A DNA stretch of 32,237 bases, from the NCBI GenBank assembly GCA_949738465.1, contig CATJBQ010000039.1, positions 1 through 32,237 of the forward strand, given 5' to 3'. Each line of letters opens with the position of its first letter. Position 1 is the stretch's first letter. The notes under the pieces are model-generated. The model searched no databases. It saw nothing but the letters and a program-made list of their open reading frames with translations, and was not told the DNA's origin. This DNA comes from an uncultured Lachnospiraceae bacterium. GTDB lineage: Bacteria; Bacillota; Clostridia; Lachnospirales; Lachnospiraceae. Both the position numbers and the translations under genes were made by a program. Below, piece after piece: positions 15,994-23,848 of this stretch.

Positions 15994-16953
15994 CTATGCC
16001 ACTTTCTTTTTCCTGGCCTTACCGCCGATAATCGTGGTCTTCAGCCGCGGGTCGATCACCACAAAGCTGATATCCACAATCAGGTTGATTACCGTCAGCA
16101 CGATGGCTACAATCAGCGCTCCGCCCAGAACGGACGGATAATTCCGCTGGGTGATGGAATCCGTGATATATTTTCCCACGCCGGGAACGCCGAATACCGT
16201 TTCCAGCACCATGGCCCCGCCGATGGCGGTTCCCAGATTGGTGCCGATGGACTGGGCCACCGGAATCAGGGCGTTTCTTAACGCATGATGGAGGGTAATA
16301 TTTTTCTCCGTCTGGCCCTTGGCCCGGGCGGTGCGGATGTATTCCTCCCCCAGCACCTCCAGCATACTGGAACGGGTGATACGGGTGTAGCTGGCCACCG
16401 AAGACAGGCCGATGCAGAGCATGGGCATAATATATCCCGCCGCCGATTCGATTCCGGAGGCCGGGAGCAGATGCAGCGATACCGCAAAAATCATGATCAG
16501 TACCAGGGCCACCACGAATTCCGGCACCGACTGGAAGAACATGGAGATCACCAGCACCAGGGAATCGGCCCAGGTATATTTTTTCAATGCGGATATAATG
16601 CCCAGAAGGACGCCGATAAAGGCGCCTATGGCTACAGCCCCCAGAGTAATCACCGCCGAGGTCTTAAGCCTTGGCAGGATCTCGGAGAGCACCGGCTCAT
16701 TGGTACGGTAAGAAACACCAAAATCGCCTCTGGTTACAATTCCCTTGATATAATTTCCGTATTGCACAAGAACGGGATCGTTCAATCCCAGTTCTTCTCT
16801 TTTTGCTTCCACCTGCTCCTCTGTTGCCGTATTTCCCAAAATCTGTCTCGCCGGATCCCCGGGGGGCACTGCCTTTAACCCGAAAATAATGGCAGAAACT
16901 CCCAGAAGGATCGGGATCAGGAGAAGTATTCTTTTTAATACATATTTCAGCAT
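15994..16953 (-). CDS. Oligopeptide/nickel-type ABC permease, DppB/OppB family
   Basis: 319-aa inner-membrane permease starting MLKYVLKRILLLIPILLGVS, the standard DppB beginning with a first helix at about 8-28. The motif PPGDPARQILG follows, and the coupling loop YIRTARAKGQTEKNITLHHAL lies near residue 205 (quoted in part: RTARAKGQTEKNI). Length and motif order are normal, with no sign of mutation. The start is preceded by GGGAGA. It is the first intact gene after the binding-protein remnant, separated by a 101-base gap with a hairpin. The native promoter appears lost with the 5' end of the binding-protein gene. Confidence 0.9.
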   Translation of the reverse strand: MLKYVLKRILLLIPILLGVSAIIFGLKAVPPGDPARQILGNTATEEQVEAKREELGLNDPVLVQYGNYIKGIVTRGDFGVSYRTNEPVLSEILPRLKTSAVITLGAVAIGAFIGVLLGIISALKKYTWADSLVLVISMFFQSVPEFVVALVLIMIFAVSLHLLPASGIESAAGYIMPMLCIGLSSVASYTRITRSSMLEVLGEEYIRTARAKGQTEKNITLHHALRNALIPVAQSIGTNLGTAIGGAMVLETVFGVPGVGKYITDSITQRNYPSVLGGALIVAIVLTVINLIVDISFVVIDPRLKTTIIGGKARKKKVA

Positions 16954-16982
16954 ATCAGGTTCTCCCTAATTTGATACAAACA

Positions 16983-17014
16983 GGGCGCCATGAGGGGTGT
17001 TGCCCATGATGCCC
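16983..17014 (-). promoter_or_regulatory. Intercistronic hairpin between binding-protein remnant and permease
   Basis: GGGCGCCATG (16983-16992) can pair with CATGATGCCC (17005-17014) with one wobble and one mismatch. There is no U-tract, so it resembles the stabilising hairpins usual after binding-protein genes rather than a terminator. Confidence 0.4.
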
Positions 17015-17054
17015 CGTTCACCTGTCAGTTACTCCGTTTTTATTTCTGCAATTC

Positions 17055-17814
17055 TTATTTGTAGAAGCCTGTAATATCAATATAACCTCTCTCAATATGA
17101 CGGAAACCCTTCAGATCCTTTGCAATTACGGAACCCTTCAGGTTCTCGAACAGGTTCAGGTATGTAACATCTTCTTTAAACTTATTCTCAAGATCTTATT
17201 TGGCTCAAAGTAGCCGTATACGGGCTGACCGAAGCCTGCCGTTCCCACGGCGCTGATGGCATCATAGTCCAACGCCAGCTCAATAGCCTTACGGACCTTC
17301 TCATCCTTCAGGCACTCCTGGCCTTTCTCGCCCATGTTGAACCACAGACGCGTATTCTGACCGAAGGAATATACTACAACATTCACATTCGCATTTCCTA
17401 CATAGGTAGCCGCCTGGACAACCGGCATATCGTAAGCCACCTGGGCGTCGCCGGATTCTACGGCCATCTCGCGGGCCGCCGCATCAGCGGTAAAGGTCAG
17501 CTTGATCTCCTTGAAGTATCCCACATAATTGTCATCCCAGTAATCCTCATTTCTCTCAAACAGAATATACTGGCCGCTGACCCACTCTTTGAACTTATAT
17601 TTACCGCTTCCTGCCAGAGGATTCTTTGCAACGCCCTCAAGTCCGCCTGCCGCATTCACCTCATCCTCAGAAGCAATTCCAAAGTTGGACCATGTCAGCA
17701 TGGCAAGCAGGTCCGGCGCCGGTGTGGTAAAGGCGATGGTCACGGTATGCTCATCCTCTGCAACCGCGCCTTCCGGAGCAATATATAAGCCCGTATCATT
17801 TTTATACTTTTAAA
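17055..17814 (-). pseudogene. Degenerate peptide-binding lipoprotein (family 5 SBP)
   Basis: The remaining middle part shows the family-5 signature GSGKYKFKEW..GQYILFERNEDYWDD and later VRKAIELALDYDAI. The N-terminal region with the signal peptide and lipobox is absent: the open frame begins after an in-frame TAA near 17815, and nothing recognisable lies upstream. Near 17190-17205 the frame shifts. The expected C-terminus (SVIAKDLKGFRHIERGYID..GFYK, stop at 17055-17057) is present in another frame, and the sequence that normally separates these parts is shorter than in intact proteins, so an internal deletion accompanies the shift. The gene was the first of a dpp/opp-type operon. It cannot be exported or function. 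Confidence 0.88.
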
Positions 17815-17885
17815 TAAAGTGTTTGTAAAATTGTTTTCTTTTCGCGATACCTGATGATTGTATCAGCTAGTTTTGCTAAATAATA

Positions 17886-17931
17886 AAATCAGTTATACCT
17901 TTCAAACTCATTCAAAAAGTATAACTGATTT
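17886..17931 (-). terminator. Terminator after the nitroreductase gene
   Basis: A 12-bp perfect stem (17886-17897/17920-17931) with a 22-base loop is followed leftward by a T-rich run. It isolates the Gfo/Idh-nitroreductase operon from the decayed peptide-transport genes. The remaining gap to 17815 holds no gene. Confidence 0.7.
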
Positions 17932-17957
17932 CAAGAAATTCTCACATAATGAAATAA

Positions 17958-18506
17958 TTAAATAAACGCCACCTTCTCCGCCATCCGCTCATGAGGCGCC
18001 GCCTCCATGGCCGGATGCCCGATGGCCGCTCCCACCGCGAACTCATACCCTTCGGGGAATTTCACCAGCTTCTTAAAGTAATCGCCCCGCTCCAGGTTAA
18101 ACGCATCCCGGCAGCCGCCCAGGATACAGCTCTTAAGGCCCATAGACTCGGCAGCCAGCACAATATTCTCGATGGCCACCCCGGCGTCCACCAGACTCTC
18201 GCCGCCCTTGGTGGAGACAAACACAACAACGGCCGCATTAAAAAATATCTTCCGTCCCCGGCTCTCAATCAACTGCTTGATAAATTCGTTGTCTCCGGCC
18301 ATCACCCGGTCCACCAGATAAGTCTCGATCTCGTTTACTACCTTCTTGTCCTCCACAAAACTAAAATGCCAGTTCTGCAGATTAGCCCCGCTGGGAGACG
18401 AAAGGGCTGCGTCCACCAACGCCTGTTTCTCCTCACCGGTCAAAAGCTCATCTGTAAACTTCCGGATAGACGCCCGGTTTTTCATCATTTCTACGGTTGC
18501 ATTCAT
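17958..18506 (-). CDS. Nitroreductase-family FMN oxidoreductase
   Basis: 182-aa flavoprotein of the nitroreductase fold. The FMN-phosphate-binding start MMKNRASIRKF (Arg-Ser/Ala-x-Arg motif), PSGANLQNWHF near residue 38, and GLKSCILGGCRD near 125 are all typical. Family members use NAD(P)H and FMN to reduce quinones, nitro compounds or alkenes; the physiological substrate here is unknown. The gene starts 3 bases after the Gfo/Idh dehydrogenase gene and is the last of that operon, ending at the terminator 17886-17931. The tight spacing suggests a redox partner role in the same pathway (inferred). Confidence 0.85.
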   Translation of the reverse strand: MNATVEMMKNRASIRKFTDELLTGEEKQALVDAALSSPSGANLQNWHFSFVEDKKVVNEIETYLVDRVMAGDNEFIKQLIESRGRKIFFNAAVVVFVSTKGGESLVDAGVAIENIVLAAESMGLKSCILGGCRDAFNLERGDYFKKLVKFPEGYEFAVGAAIGHPAMEAAPHERMAEKVAFI

Positions 18507-18509
18507 TTC

Positions 18510-19658
18510 CTATACCTCCACCCAGGCCGCATCCTTCCTGCTGCTCTCCACGCAGGCATGGATAAACTTCACGCCCGCAATACCGTCCTCCAGGGACGGG
18601 AAGTCATAATCGTATCCGCTAAGCGCCTCCCCGTTGGCCAGCTTCAGAATGCTGGAAATCCACACCCTGTAAATATTGGCAAAGGCCACATACAGCCCTT
18701 CCGGATGGCCCGAAGGAATCCGGCTGACGCTGGCGGTACGGTCCGTCACATAGCCCATGCCCCGGTTGTAGATCTGGGTGGGCTGGCCCTTCATGGTCAC
18801 ATACAGAATGTTGGGATTCTCCTGCACCCACTCAATGGCGCCATTGGTACCAAACACACGTACGACCAGTCCGTTCATATGCCCCACGCAGACCTGGGAA
18901 GAACAGAACACGCCGTGGGCCCCGTTTTCAAACTCCACCAGGATATTGGCATTGAGGTCTAAGGGCTGCCCCCAGTAATCCAGCTTGGCCGCCACGCGCT
19001 TTAATTTTAACCCGGTCATATAGCTGACGGTGTTCTCAATATGCGTACCGATATCCCCTACGCAGTTGGAAATCCCGGCCACTGCAGGGTCCTTCCGCCA
19101 GGAGGAAAGCTTCACCATCACCTGGTCCCCGGCTCCGATGTCGTCCACCAGGTACTCCTGCAGATACTCCGCGTTCACGTTGATCACATCGCCGATGGCG
19201 CCGCCGGTTATCAGCTCCCGGGCCTCCTTCACCATGGCATTGCCGGAATAGGAATAATTCACGCAGAACAATAGATTCTTCTCCTCCGCCAAAGCCTTCA
19301 GCTCCTCCGCCTGTTCCACCTCAAAACAGAGGGGCTTCTCGCAGAGCACATGAATACCGTTTTGAAGAAATGCTTTCGCCGCTTCGTAATGGACGTCGTT
19401 GGGAGCGGTAATGGTCACAAAATCAATGCCGTCCTCCCTGGCCCCTTCCGCCTTTGCCATCTCCTGATAGCTTTTGTAGACGCGGTCCCCGTCCACATGG
19501 TAAAAGCTGGCGCACTCCTGGTTTTTTTCCGCATTCTGGCTGAAGCACCCCGCTTTCAAAAAGGCTCTTCCGTCAAAATCCACGCCCACCCGGTGGACGC
19601 CGCCGATAAAGGCGGTAAGGCTGCCGCCCACCATACCGTAGCTCAATGTCTTTTTCAT
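18510..19658 (-). CDS. Gfo/Idh/MocA family sugar dehydrogenase
   Basis: 382-aa NAD(P)-dependent oxidoreductase. It has an N-terminal Rossmann domain (GMVGGSLTAFIGGVHR near 8-23), DFVTITAPNDVHYEAAKAFL, and the catalytic EKP motif in HVLCEKPLCFE near residue 110. The C-terminal alpha/beta domain contains GDIGTHIENT (substrate-binding His near 205). Subgroup members with the GAFIGxVHR beginning oxidise sugars, sugar acids or glycosides, often at C3. It is encoded directly downstream of a TIM-barrel isomerase (15-base gap, AGGAGG site), a pairing seen in keto-sugar pathways. The length is normal and no lesion was seen. The exact substrate cannot be read from sequence. Confidence 0.9.
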   Translation of the reverse strand: MKKTLSYGMVGGSLTAFIGGVHRVGVDFDGRAFLKAGCFSQNAEKNQECASFYHVDGDRVYKSYQEMAKAEGAREDGIDFVTITAPNDVHYEAAKAFLQNGIHVLCEKPLCFEVEQAEELKALAEEKNLLFCVNYSYSGNAMVKEARELITGGAIGDVINVNAEYLQEYLVDDIGAGDQVMVKLSSWRKDPAVAGISNCVGDIGTHIENTVSYMTGLKLKRVAAKLDYWGQPLDLNANILVEFENGAHGVFCSSQVCVGHMNGLVVRVFGTNGAIEWVQENPNILYVTMKGQPTQIYNRGMGYVTDRTASVSRIPSGHPEGLYVAFANIYRVWISSILKLANGEALSGYDYDFPSLEDGIAGVKFIHACVESSRKDAAWVEV

Positions 19659-19673
19659 GATCGCTGCCTCCTT

Positions 19674-20666
19674 CTATTTGTTGGCAATCGCCGCGTCAAA
19701 GGCTACATCGGAGGGTGCAAAATCCACCTTGCGGACAAATTCCGCCGCTTCTGTGGCTCCGTACACACGTTCCATTCCGGAATCCTCCCACTCCACCGAT
19801 AAGGGTCCCTGGTAGTTGTAGGCGTTCAGCACCCGGATGATATCCTCGAAATTCACATTCCCATGGCCCAGGGAACGGAAATTCCAGCCCCTGCGCAGGT
19901 CGCCAAAGTCAATGTGGGAGCCCAGAAGGCCGCTTCTGCCGTCTAATGTCACCGCCGCATCCTTCATATGCACATGGTACACCCGGTCAATAAAATCCTG
20001 CAAAAATACATGGGGCGTAATTCCCTGCCAGATCAGATGGCTGGGATCGAAGTTCAGACCAAACTCCGGACAGTCTCTAAACTTCTCCAGAAGCCGCTTG
20101 GTGGAGTAATAATCGAAGGCGATCTCGCCCGGATGCACCTCTAAGGCAAACTTCACATCATGCTTCTTGCACTCGTCCATAATGGGCTTCCACAAATCAT
20201 AGATCTCCTGGAATCCTGCCTCGATCATCTCCTCGGTGGTCTGAGGGAAGGAATACAGGTATTTCCAGATGGGAGATCCCACAAATCCCGTAATGATATG
20301 TACCCCCAGAAGCTCTGCCGCCTTCGGCGCATTCATCATGGTGCGGATGGCCCAGGCGCGGATCTCATCCGGCTTTCCCGCCAGCTCTCCCGGTGCAAAA
20401 TTGTCAAGCCTCGGGTCGTTGTAGTCACCCACACACTGCCCGATCACATGGGCGGCGATGGCCTGACAGATCAGACCGTTCTTAGAAAGGTTCTCCTGGA
20501 TCCACTTCACATAATCCGGATCCTCCACCGCCCGGTTCACGTCAAAATGATTCCCCCAGCAGGCGATCTCCAGGCCGTCATAGCCCATCTTCTTCGCCAA
20601 CACGCACATCTCGTCAAAGGGAATGTCTGCCCACTGGGCCGTCATCAATGTTACTGGTCTTGCCAT
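19674..20666 (-). CDS. TIM-barrel sugar phosphate isomerase/epimerase-type protein
   Basis: 330 residues of the xylose-isomerase-like TIM barrel (AP endonuclease 2 superfamily). Metal-ligand segments are visible: FALEVHPGEIAFD (Glu), NFDPSHLIWQG (Asp, His), VYHVHMKDAA (His, Asp region) and LSVEWEDSGMER (Glu). Such proteins isomerise or epimerise sugars or act as lyases on keto-sugars, using a divalent metal. First gene of the three-gene operon with the Gfo/Idh dehydrogenase and nitroreductase. GGAGGT lies 8 bases before the ATG; a promoter is at 20701-20729 with a palindromic operator candidate beside it. It is full-length, unlike the related chimeric gene at 23849-24439. Confidence 0.88.
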   Translation of the reverse strand: MARPVTLMTAQWADIPFDEMCVLAKKMGYDGLEIACWGNHFDVNRAVEDPDYVKWIQENLSKNGLICQAIAAHVIGQCVGDYNDPRLDNFAPGELAGKPDEIRAWAIRTMMNAPKAAELLGVHIITGFVGSPIWKYLYSFPQTTEEMIEAGFQEIYDLWKPIMDECKKHDVKFALEVHPGEIAFDYYSTKRLLEKFRDCPEFGLNFDPSHLIWQGITPHVFLQDFIDRVYHVHMKDAAVTLDGRSGLLGSHIDFGDLRRGWNFRSLGHGNVNFEDIIRVLNAYNYQGPLSVEWEDSGMERVYGATEAAEFVRKVDFAPSDVAFDAAIANK

Positions 20667-20700
20667 ACTCTTGTACCTCCATCCGTTTTTTTATAATCTC

Positions 20701-20729
20701 ATCTTAATCTTATTCCATACTTTTATCAA
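20701..20729 (-). promoter_or_regulatory. Promoter of the isomerase-Gfo/Idh-nitroreductase operon
   Basis: Leftward TTGATA (complement of 20724-20729) and TAAGAT (complement of 20701-20706) have a 17-base spacer. Transcription would begin near 20694, shortly before the Shine-Dalgarno. Confidence 0.65.
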
Positions 20730-20746
20730 TACTTTTTCAAAAGTAT
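20729..20746. promoter_or_regulatory. Candidate operator, 18-bp palindrome ATACTTTT-TC-AAAAGTAT
   Basis: Two perfect 8-bp half-sites with a 2-base centre abut the -35 box of the operon promoter. There is no U-tract on either side, so it is not a terminator of the DUF35 gene. The ROK-family regulator at 22552-23745 is a natural candidate to bind it (inferred). Confidence 0.5.
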
Positions 20747-20779
20747 ATTTCATATTTGAATTTAACTGCTAATACGCCT

Positions 20780-21196
20780 TTATTTGCCGATTTCCGGATC
20801 ATCCAGTTCGAAAAACACGGTGGTAAAACCTTCCCGCTCTACATAAAGCGCATGGACCGGCACCGGAAGCTGATCTCTGAGCTTTTTCGCCATTTTCCGC
20901 TTGATTCCGAAAACCGTGCAGTTGAACATGGGCCCTTCCTCCAGCTCCACCAGCCCGTAGACATAAGGCCCGATCTGGTCGTTCCAGGGATCCGCGTTCA
21001 AGGTGGAGGGGGTAATCACACTGTGCAGCTTCCCCTTTCCGGAGAGCTCCACCCACTCCGTCTCGTGGTAGCCGCAGGTATTGCAGGCGTACCGGGGCGG
21101 GTATTCGATGGCGCCGCACTCCTTGCATCTGCGCCCCAGAAGCTTATGCTCCGCCAGTCCCTCATAAAATGTTTCCACAACCTTTTCAATCTTCAT
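20780..21196 (-). CDS. DUF35 OB-fold protein with zinc ribbon, thiolase partner
   Basis: 138 residues. An N-terminal helix (KVVETFYEGLAEHK) is followed by a rubredoxin-like zinc ribbon with CKECGAIEYPPRYACNTCG (two CxxC pairs, near 20-40) and a C-terminal OB-fold (from about 48; GPYVYGLVELEEGPMFNCTV). DUF35 proteins bind to thiolase-like partners and form the CoA/acyl-binding part of two-component acyltransferases or retro-aldolases (for example ChsH2-Ltp2, PhlB-PhlC). The ATG overlaps the stop of the thiolase gene by 4 bases, consistent with a stoichiometric complex. The protein itself looks complete, but its partner has lost the region expected to carry the catalytic cysteine. Confidence 0.88.
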   Translation of the reverse strand: MKIEKVVETFYEGLAEHKLLGRRCKECGAIEYPPRYACNTCGYHETEWVELSGKGKLHSVITPSTLNADPWNDQIGPYVYGLVELEEGPMFNCTVFGIKRKMAKKLRDQLPVPVHALYVEREGFTTVFFELDDPEIGK

Positions 21197-22326
21197 CTGC
21201 GCACCTCCACAGTCCTTAAAATCGGAATCCGGCAGTTCTGGCCGCCCCCAAAGCCCCGGAGCATGGCCGTCTTCGGATTATTCTTCACCTGTCTTGGACC
21301 TGCCTGGCCTCTGAGCTGCAGCACCGCCTCGTAAACGTCCGCCATACCGGAAGCGCCAAAGGCGTGGCCATAAGAGGTTCTTCCCCCATGGGGATTGATG
21401 GGACGGTCCCCGTCAAAGGCCGTACGGCCCTCCAGTACCATTTTCCAGCCCTCGCCCCTGGGAAGGTAGCCCACCTCCTCCGCCGCGCACAACTGGGAGG
21501 GCAGCACGAAATCGTTGACCAGAAGCAGGTCGATATCCTCGGGCGTCAAGCCTGTCATCTCATAGACCTGGCGGGCCGCCTCCCTGGTAATCTCCATCTC
21601 GTTGTGGGGCCACATCAGTTCCAGGCAGGATGCGCCGATCCCCAGCACCTCCACCGGCTTCTGCTTAAACTGATGCGCCATCTCGGTAGGACAGACAATC
21701 ACGCAGGCCGCGCCGTCGGCGCCGGAGGCATTGCCGCTGACCCGCAGATACTGGGTGGTCTTGGGATTGTAGGAGGATCTTAAGTATTCCATGGGATCGT
21801 CAAAGCCGCATTCCTTCGCCTCCTCCTCATAGGGAGTCTGGAACATGGCCAGCGGATTCAGGGCTGCCGCCCTCCCCCCATGATAAGACATGGTATTTAA
21901 GACCAGATCCACCTGTTCGTCGGTGAGGCCGTATTCCTTCCGGTACAGATCGATCCAGTCGTCCTGGCCGATGTGGCCGCCGCCCAGCGCCCGGGTGTAG
22001 GCCCGGTCCATGATGCCCTCCAGATCCGGAATGATATCCTCCGTTTTAATCCGCCTGCGCAGATGGGTCGGCTGTCCCGGAATGGGCAGGCCGCAGGCCA
22101 TCTCCACACAGCCGGAAAGGACAATTTCGTGGGCTCCGCTGGCCACATCCTTCACAGCCTCCTCCAGCCCCGCATCGGCCATCGCCATCAAGGCCGCATG
22201 TCCAAAAAACTCTCCCTCGGTAAGTCCCGTTAATTCCGGATCATTGCCAATATCACAAAAGGGAGTTGCACCGATTCCGATAATAGAAACACTGCGTGCA
22301 TATCTCCCTAATTTTCCTGATACCAT
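21193..22326 (-). CDS. Thiolase/SCP-x family protein with internal deletion
   Basis: 377 residues of the lipid-transfer thiolase family. The start VSIIGIGATPF and the C-terminal half (TQYLRVSGNASGADGAACV, NDFVLPSQLCAAEEVGYL, the catalytic-His segment NPHGGRTSYGHAFGASGM) are typical. After MAMADAGLE (residue about 55) the sequence passes directly to EAVKDVASGAHEIVLSGCVEM. In other members this helix lies just after the nucleophilic Cys; the intervening strand, loop and Cys motif (about 45-60 residues) are absent, with the frame preserved. The product probably cannot form the acyl-enzyme. It should pair with the DUF35 protein, whose gene overlaps by 4 bases. GGGAGGG precedes the ATG. It could be a dead remnant, a scaffold, or an assembly collapse. 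Confidence 0.82.
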   Translation of the reverse strand: MVSGKLGRYARSVSIIGIGATPFCDIGNDPELTGLTEGEFFGHAALMAMADAGLEEAVKDVASGAHEIVLSGCVEMACGLPIPGQPTHLRRRIKTEDIIPDLEGIMDRAYTRALGGGHIGQDDWIDLYRKEYGLTDEQVDLVLNTMSYHGGRAAALNPLAMFQTPYEEEAKECGFDDPMEYLRSSYNPKTTQYLRVSGNASGADGAACVIVCPTEMAHQFKQKPVEVLGIGASCLELMWPHNEMEITREAARQVYEMTGLTPEDIDLLLVNDFVLPSQLCAAEEVGYLPRGEGWKMVLEGRTAFDGDRPINPHGGRTSYGHAFGASGMADVYEAVLQLRGQAGPRQVKNNPKTAMLRGFGGGQNCRIPILRTVEVRR

Positions 22327-22341
22327 ATAAGATTCCCTCCC

Positions 22342-22486
22342 TTGCTATGAGCACTTATGCTTCTTGAACTACTAATGTTCAAGAAGATAGCGACCGTACT
22401 GTGGTCGCTTACGTGCGATGCATACCTGGCCCTTAGCGAAGCCGAGCGTAGCGACGGCGTTAGTAGCCAGGTGTTGCTATGAGCAC
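22342..22486. repeat. Structured intergenic element flanked by 13-bp direct repeats
   Basis: TTGCTATGAGCAC occurs at 22342-22354 and again at 22474-22486. Between them lie three hairpins: a 10-bp stem 22360-22369/22377-22386, a 7-bp stem 22389-22395/22403-22409, and an outer 7-bp stem 22424-22430/22466-22472 enclosing a smaller one 22441-22444/22455-22458. No ORF with a ribosome-binding site is inside. The layout resembles a small mobile or repeated intergenic element with a target duplication; it sits in the 225-base gap between the ROK gene and the thiolase gene. Confidence 0.6.
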
Positions 22487-22551
22487 ATAACCGTGAACCC
22501 ACGCCTGCATCGGAGGATTGCTTTTCCGCGGATTTTTAGTCTCAGTCCGGA

Positions 22552-23745
22552 CTATTTTCTCCTGCGGCCCTTGGGTTTCGCCTGCACCTGCGACGCCGCG
22601 TTTTTGAGGATCCGGGGCAATTGCTTCGCAATCTCAAAGCCCCTGGCCTCAAGGGCCGCCCCATAGGCGTCGTCGTACTCCCCGTAACCGCTGAAATGAA
22701 GGTCCACCTTCCACTCATGCTCCGGGTTAAGCGCGCGCAGGTATTCTTTAAGCTCCGCTGCAAACGGCTCAAGATACGTTGCCATCTCTCCGCCCACCAC
22801 AATCTCCACGCCAAATACCGCGCTGATGTTATGCAGTGCCACGGATAAGTTTTTCAAATAAACATCCCATATTTTGCGAAGCTCCTGATTTCCCTCCGCC
22901 AGAAGTTCAAAAAATTCTCCCAGCTTCAGGCCGGCGATCCCCGTACTCTCCTTGGCCAGATCGATCACCCGGCTGGCAGAGCACAGCTCCAGAAAGCTCC
23001 CCGGTATCCCGTAGGCAGAAGTACATCCGGCCGGGTCCAGGATCATGCTGCCAATATCCAGGCTGGACTTTTTCAGATGGAAAAATTCCTTCCCGTGAAT
23101 CAGAATTCCGCTGATCCGGCGGCTCAGCAGGATATAAAAGGAATCCGGAAAATCCTTCTTCCCAAACATCTGGGCCAGCCCGGCCAGCCTGCAGGAATCT
23201 CCCATCACCACCTGATTGTCCAAAAGGGCGCAGATCTCGTCCAGAGAAACCTCAGAAACGCCCAACGTGTACGTATCCAGGGCCAGATTCCGGGCGCAGT
23301 CCACAAACCCCGGCAGGGCCATCCCCACCTGGCAGGGCGCTTTTGCCTGCTCCAGCAACGGACGGACCAGTCCGGCGATCTGCTGCCAGTAGTCCGCCGT
23401 CCCGGCGAAATCTACGTAATGCCTCTGTTTTTCCAGGATCTCCCCTGCAAAATCAATCAGCACCAGATATACCGTGTGCTTGGCAATGCTGACTCCCACA
23501 TAGCTGCGGTATCCCGCATTCAGGGACAACTGGAAGGGGCGCCTCCCGCCGGAGGACTCCCCGGTTCCGGCCGTCATAATCATATCGCCGCCTTTGAGGA
23601 TATTCACGATATTGGATATGGTGGGGACGCTTAATCCCCGGCTCTGGGCGATCTCAGCATTGGTAATGCCGGGATTGCACTCAATGTCATGTAAAATATA
23701 GGATGCGTTCTGTTGACGTACCTCCATAGTATTTGCTGCTTTCAT
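22552..23745 (-). CDS. ROK-family (NagC/XylR-like) transcriptional regulator
   Basis: 397 residues from the ATG preceded by GGCAGGTTAAAG; an in-frame ATG 17 codons upstream lacks such a site. The N-terminal winged helix (GITNAEIAQSRGLSVPTISN, near 24-43) is followed by the wing GESSGGRRPFQL and then a ROK sugar-kinase-like domain. Kinase features are eroded: the ATP-binding DxGxT is replaced by SIAKHTVYLV, and the usual CxCGxxGCxE zinc motif is not intact (GCTSAYGIPGSFLELCSA). It should therefore be a sugar-responsive repressor and not an enzyme. It is encoded between the isomerase genes and the thiolase/DUF35 pair on the same strand and probably controls this cluster. The C-terminal basic tail (KPKGRRRK) may aid DNA binding. 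Confidence 0.88.
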   Translation of the reverse strand: MKAANTMEVRQQNASYILHDIECNPGITNAEIAQSRGLSVPTISNIVNILKGGDMIMTAGTGESSGGRRPFQLSLNAGYRSYVGVSIAKHTVYLVLIDFAGEILEKQRHYVDFAGTADYWQQIAGLVRPLLEQAKAPCQVGMALPGFVDCARNLALDTYTLGVSEVSLDEICALLDNQVVMGDSCRLAGLAQMFGKKDFPDSFYILLSRRISGILIHGKEFFHLKKSSLDIGSMILDPAGCTSAYGIPGSFLELCSASRVIDLAKESTGIAGLKLGEFFELLAEGNQELRKIWDVYLKNLSVALHNISAVFGVEIVVGGEMATYLEPFAAELKEYLRALNPEHEWKVDLHFSGYGEYDDAYGAALEARGFEIAKQLPRILKNAASQVQAKPKGRRRK

Positions 23746-23848
23746 CTTTAACCTGCCATTTACGAAAAGTGTATAAAAACTCCATGCGACAAACACTATT
23801 TTAGCACAGTTACATATTCTTTACCAGTATTAACCGAAGCAATTTCAC

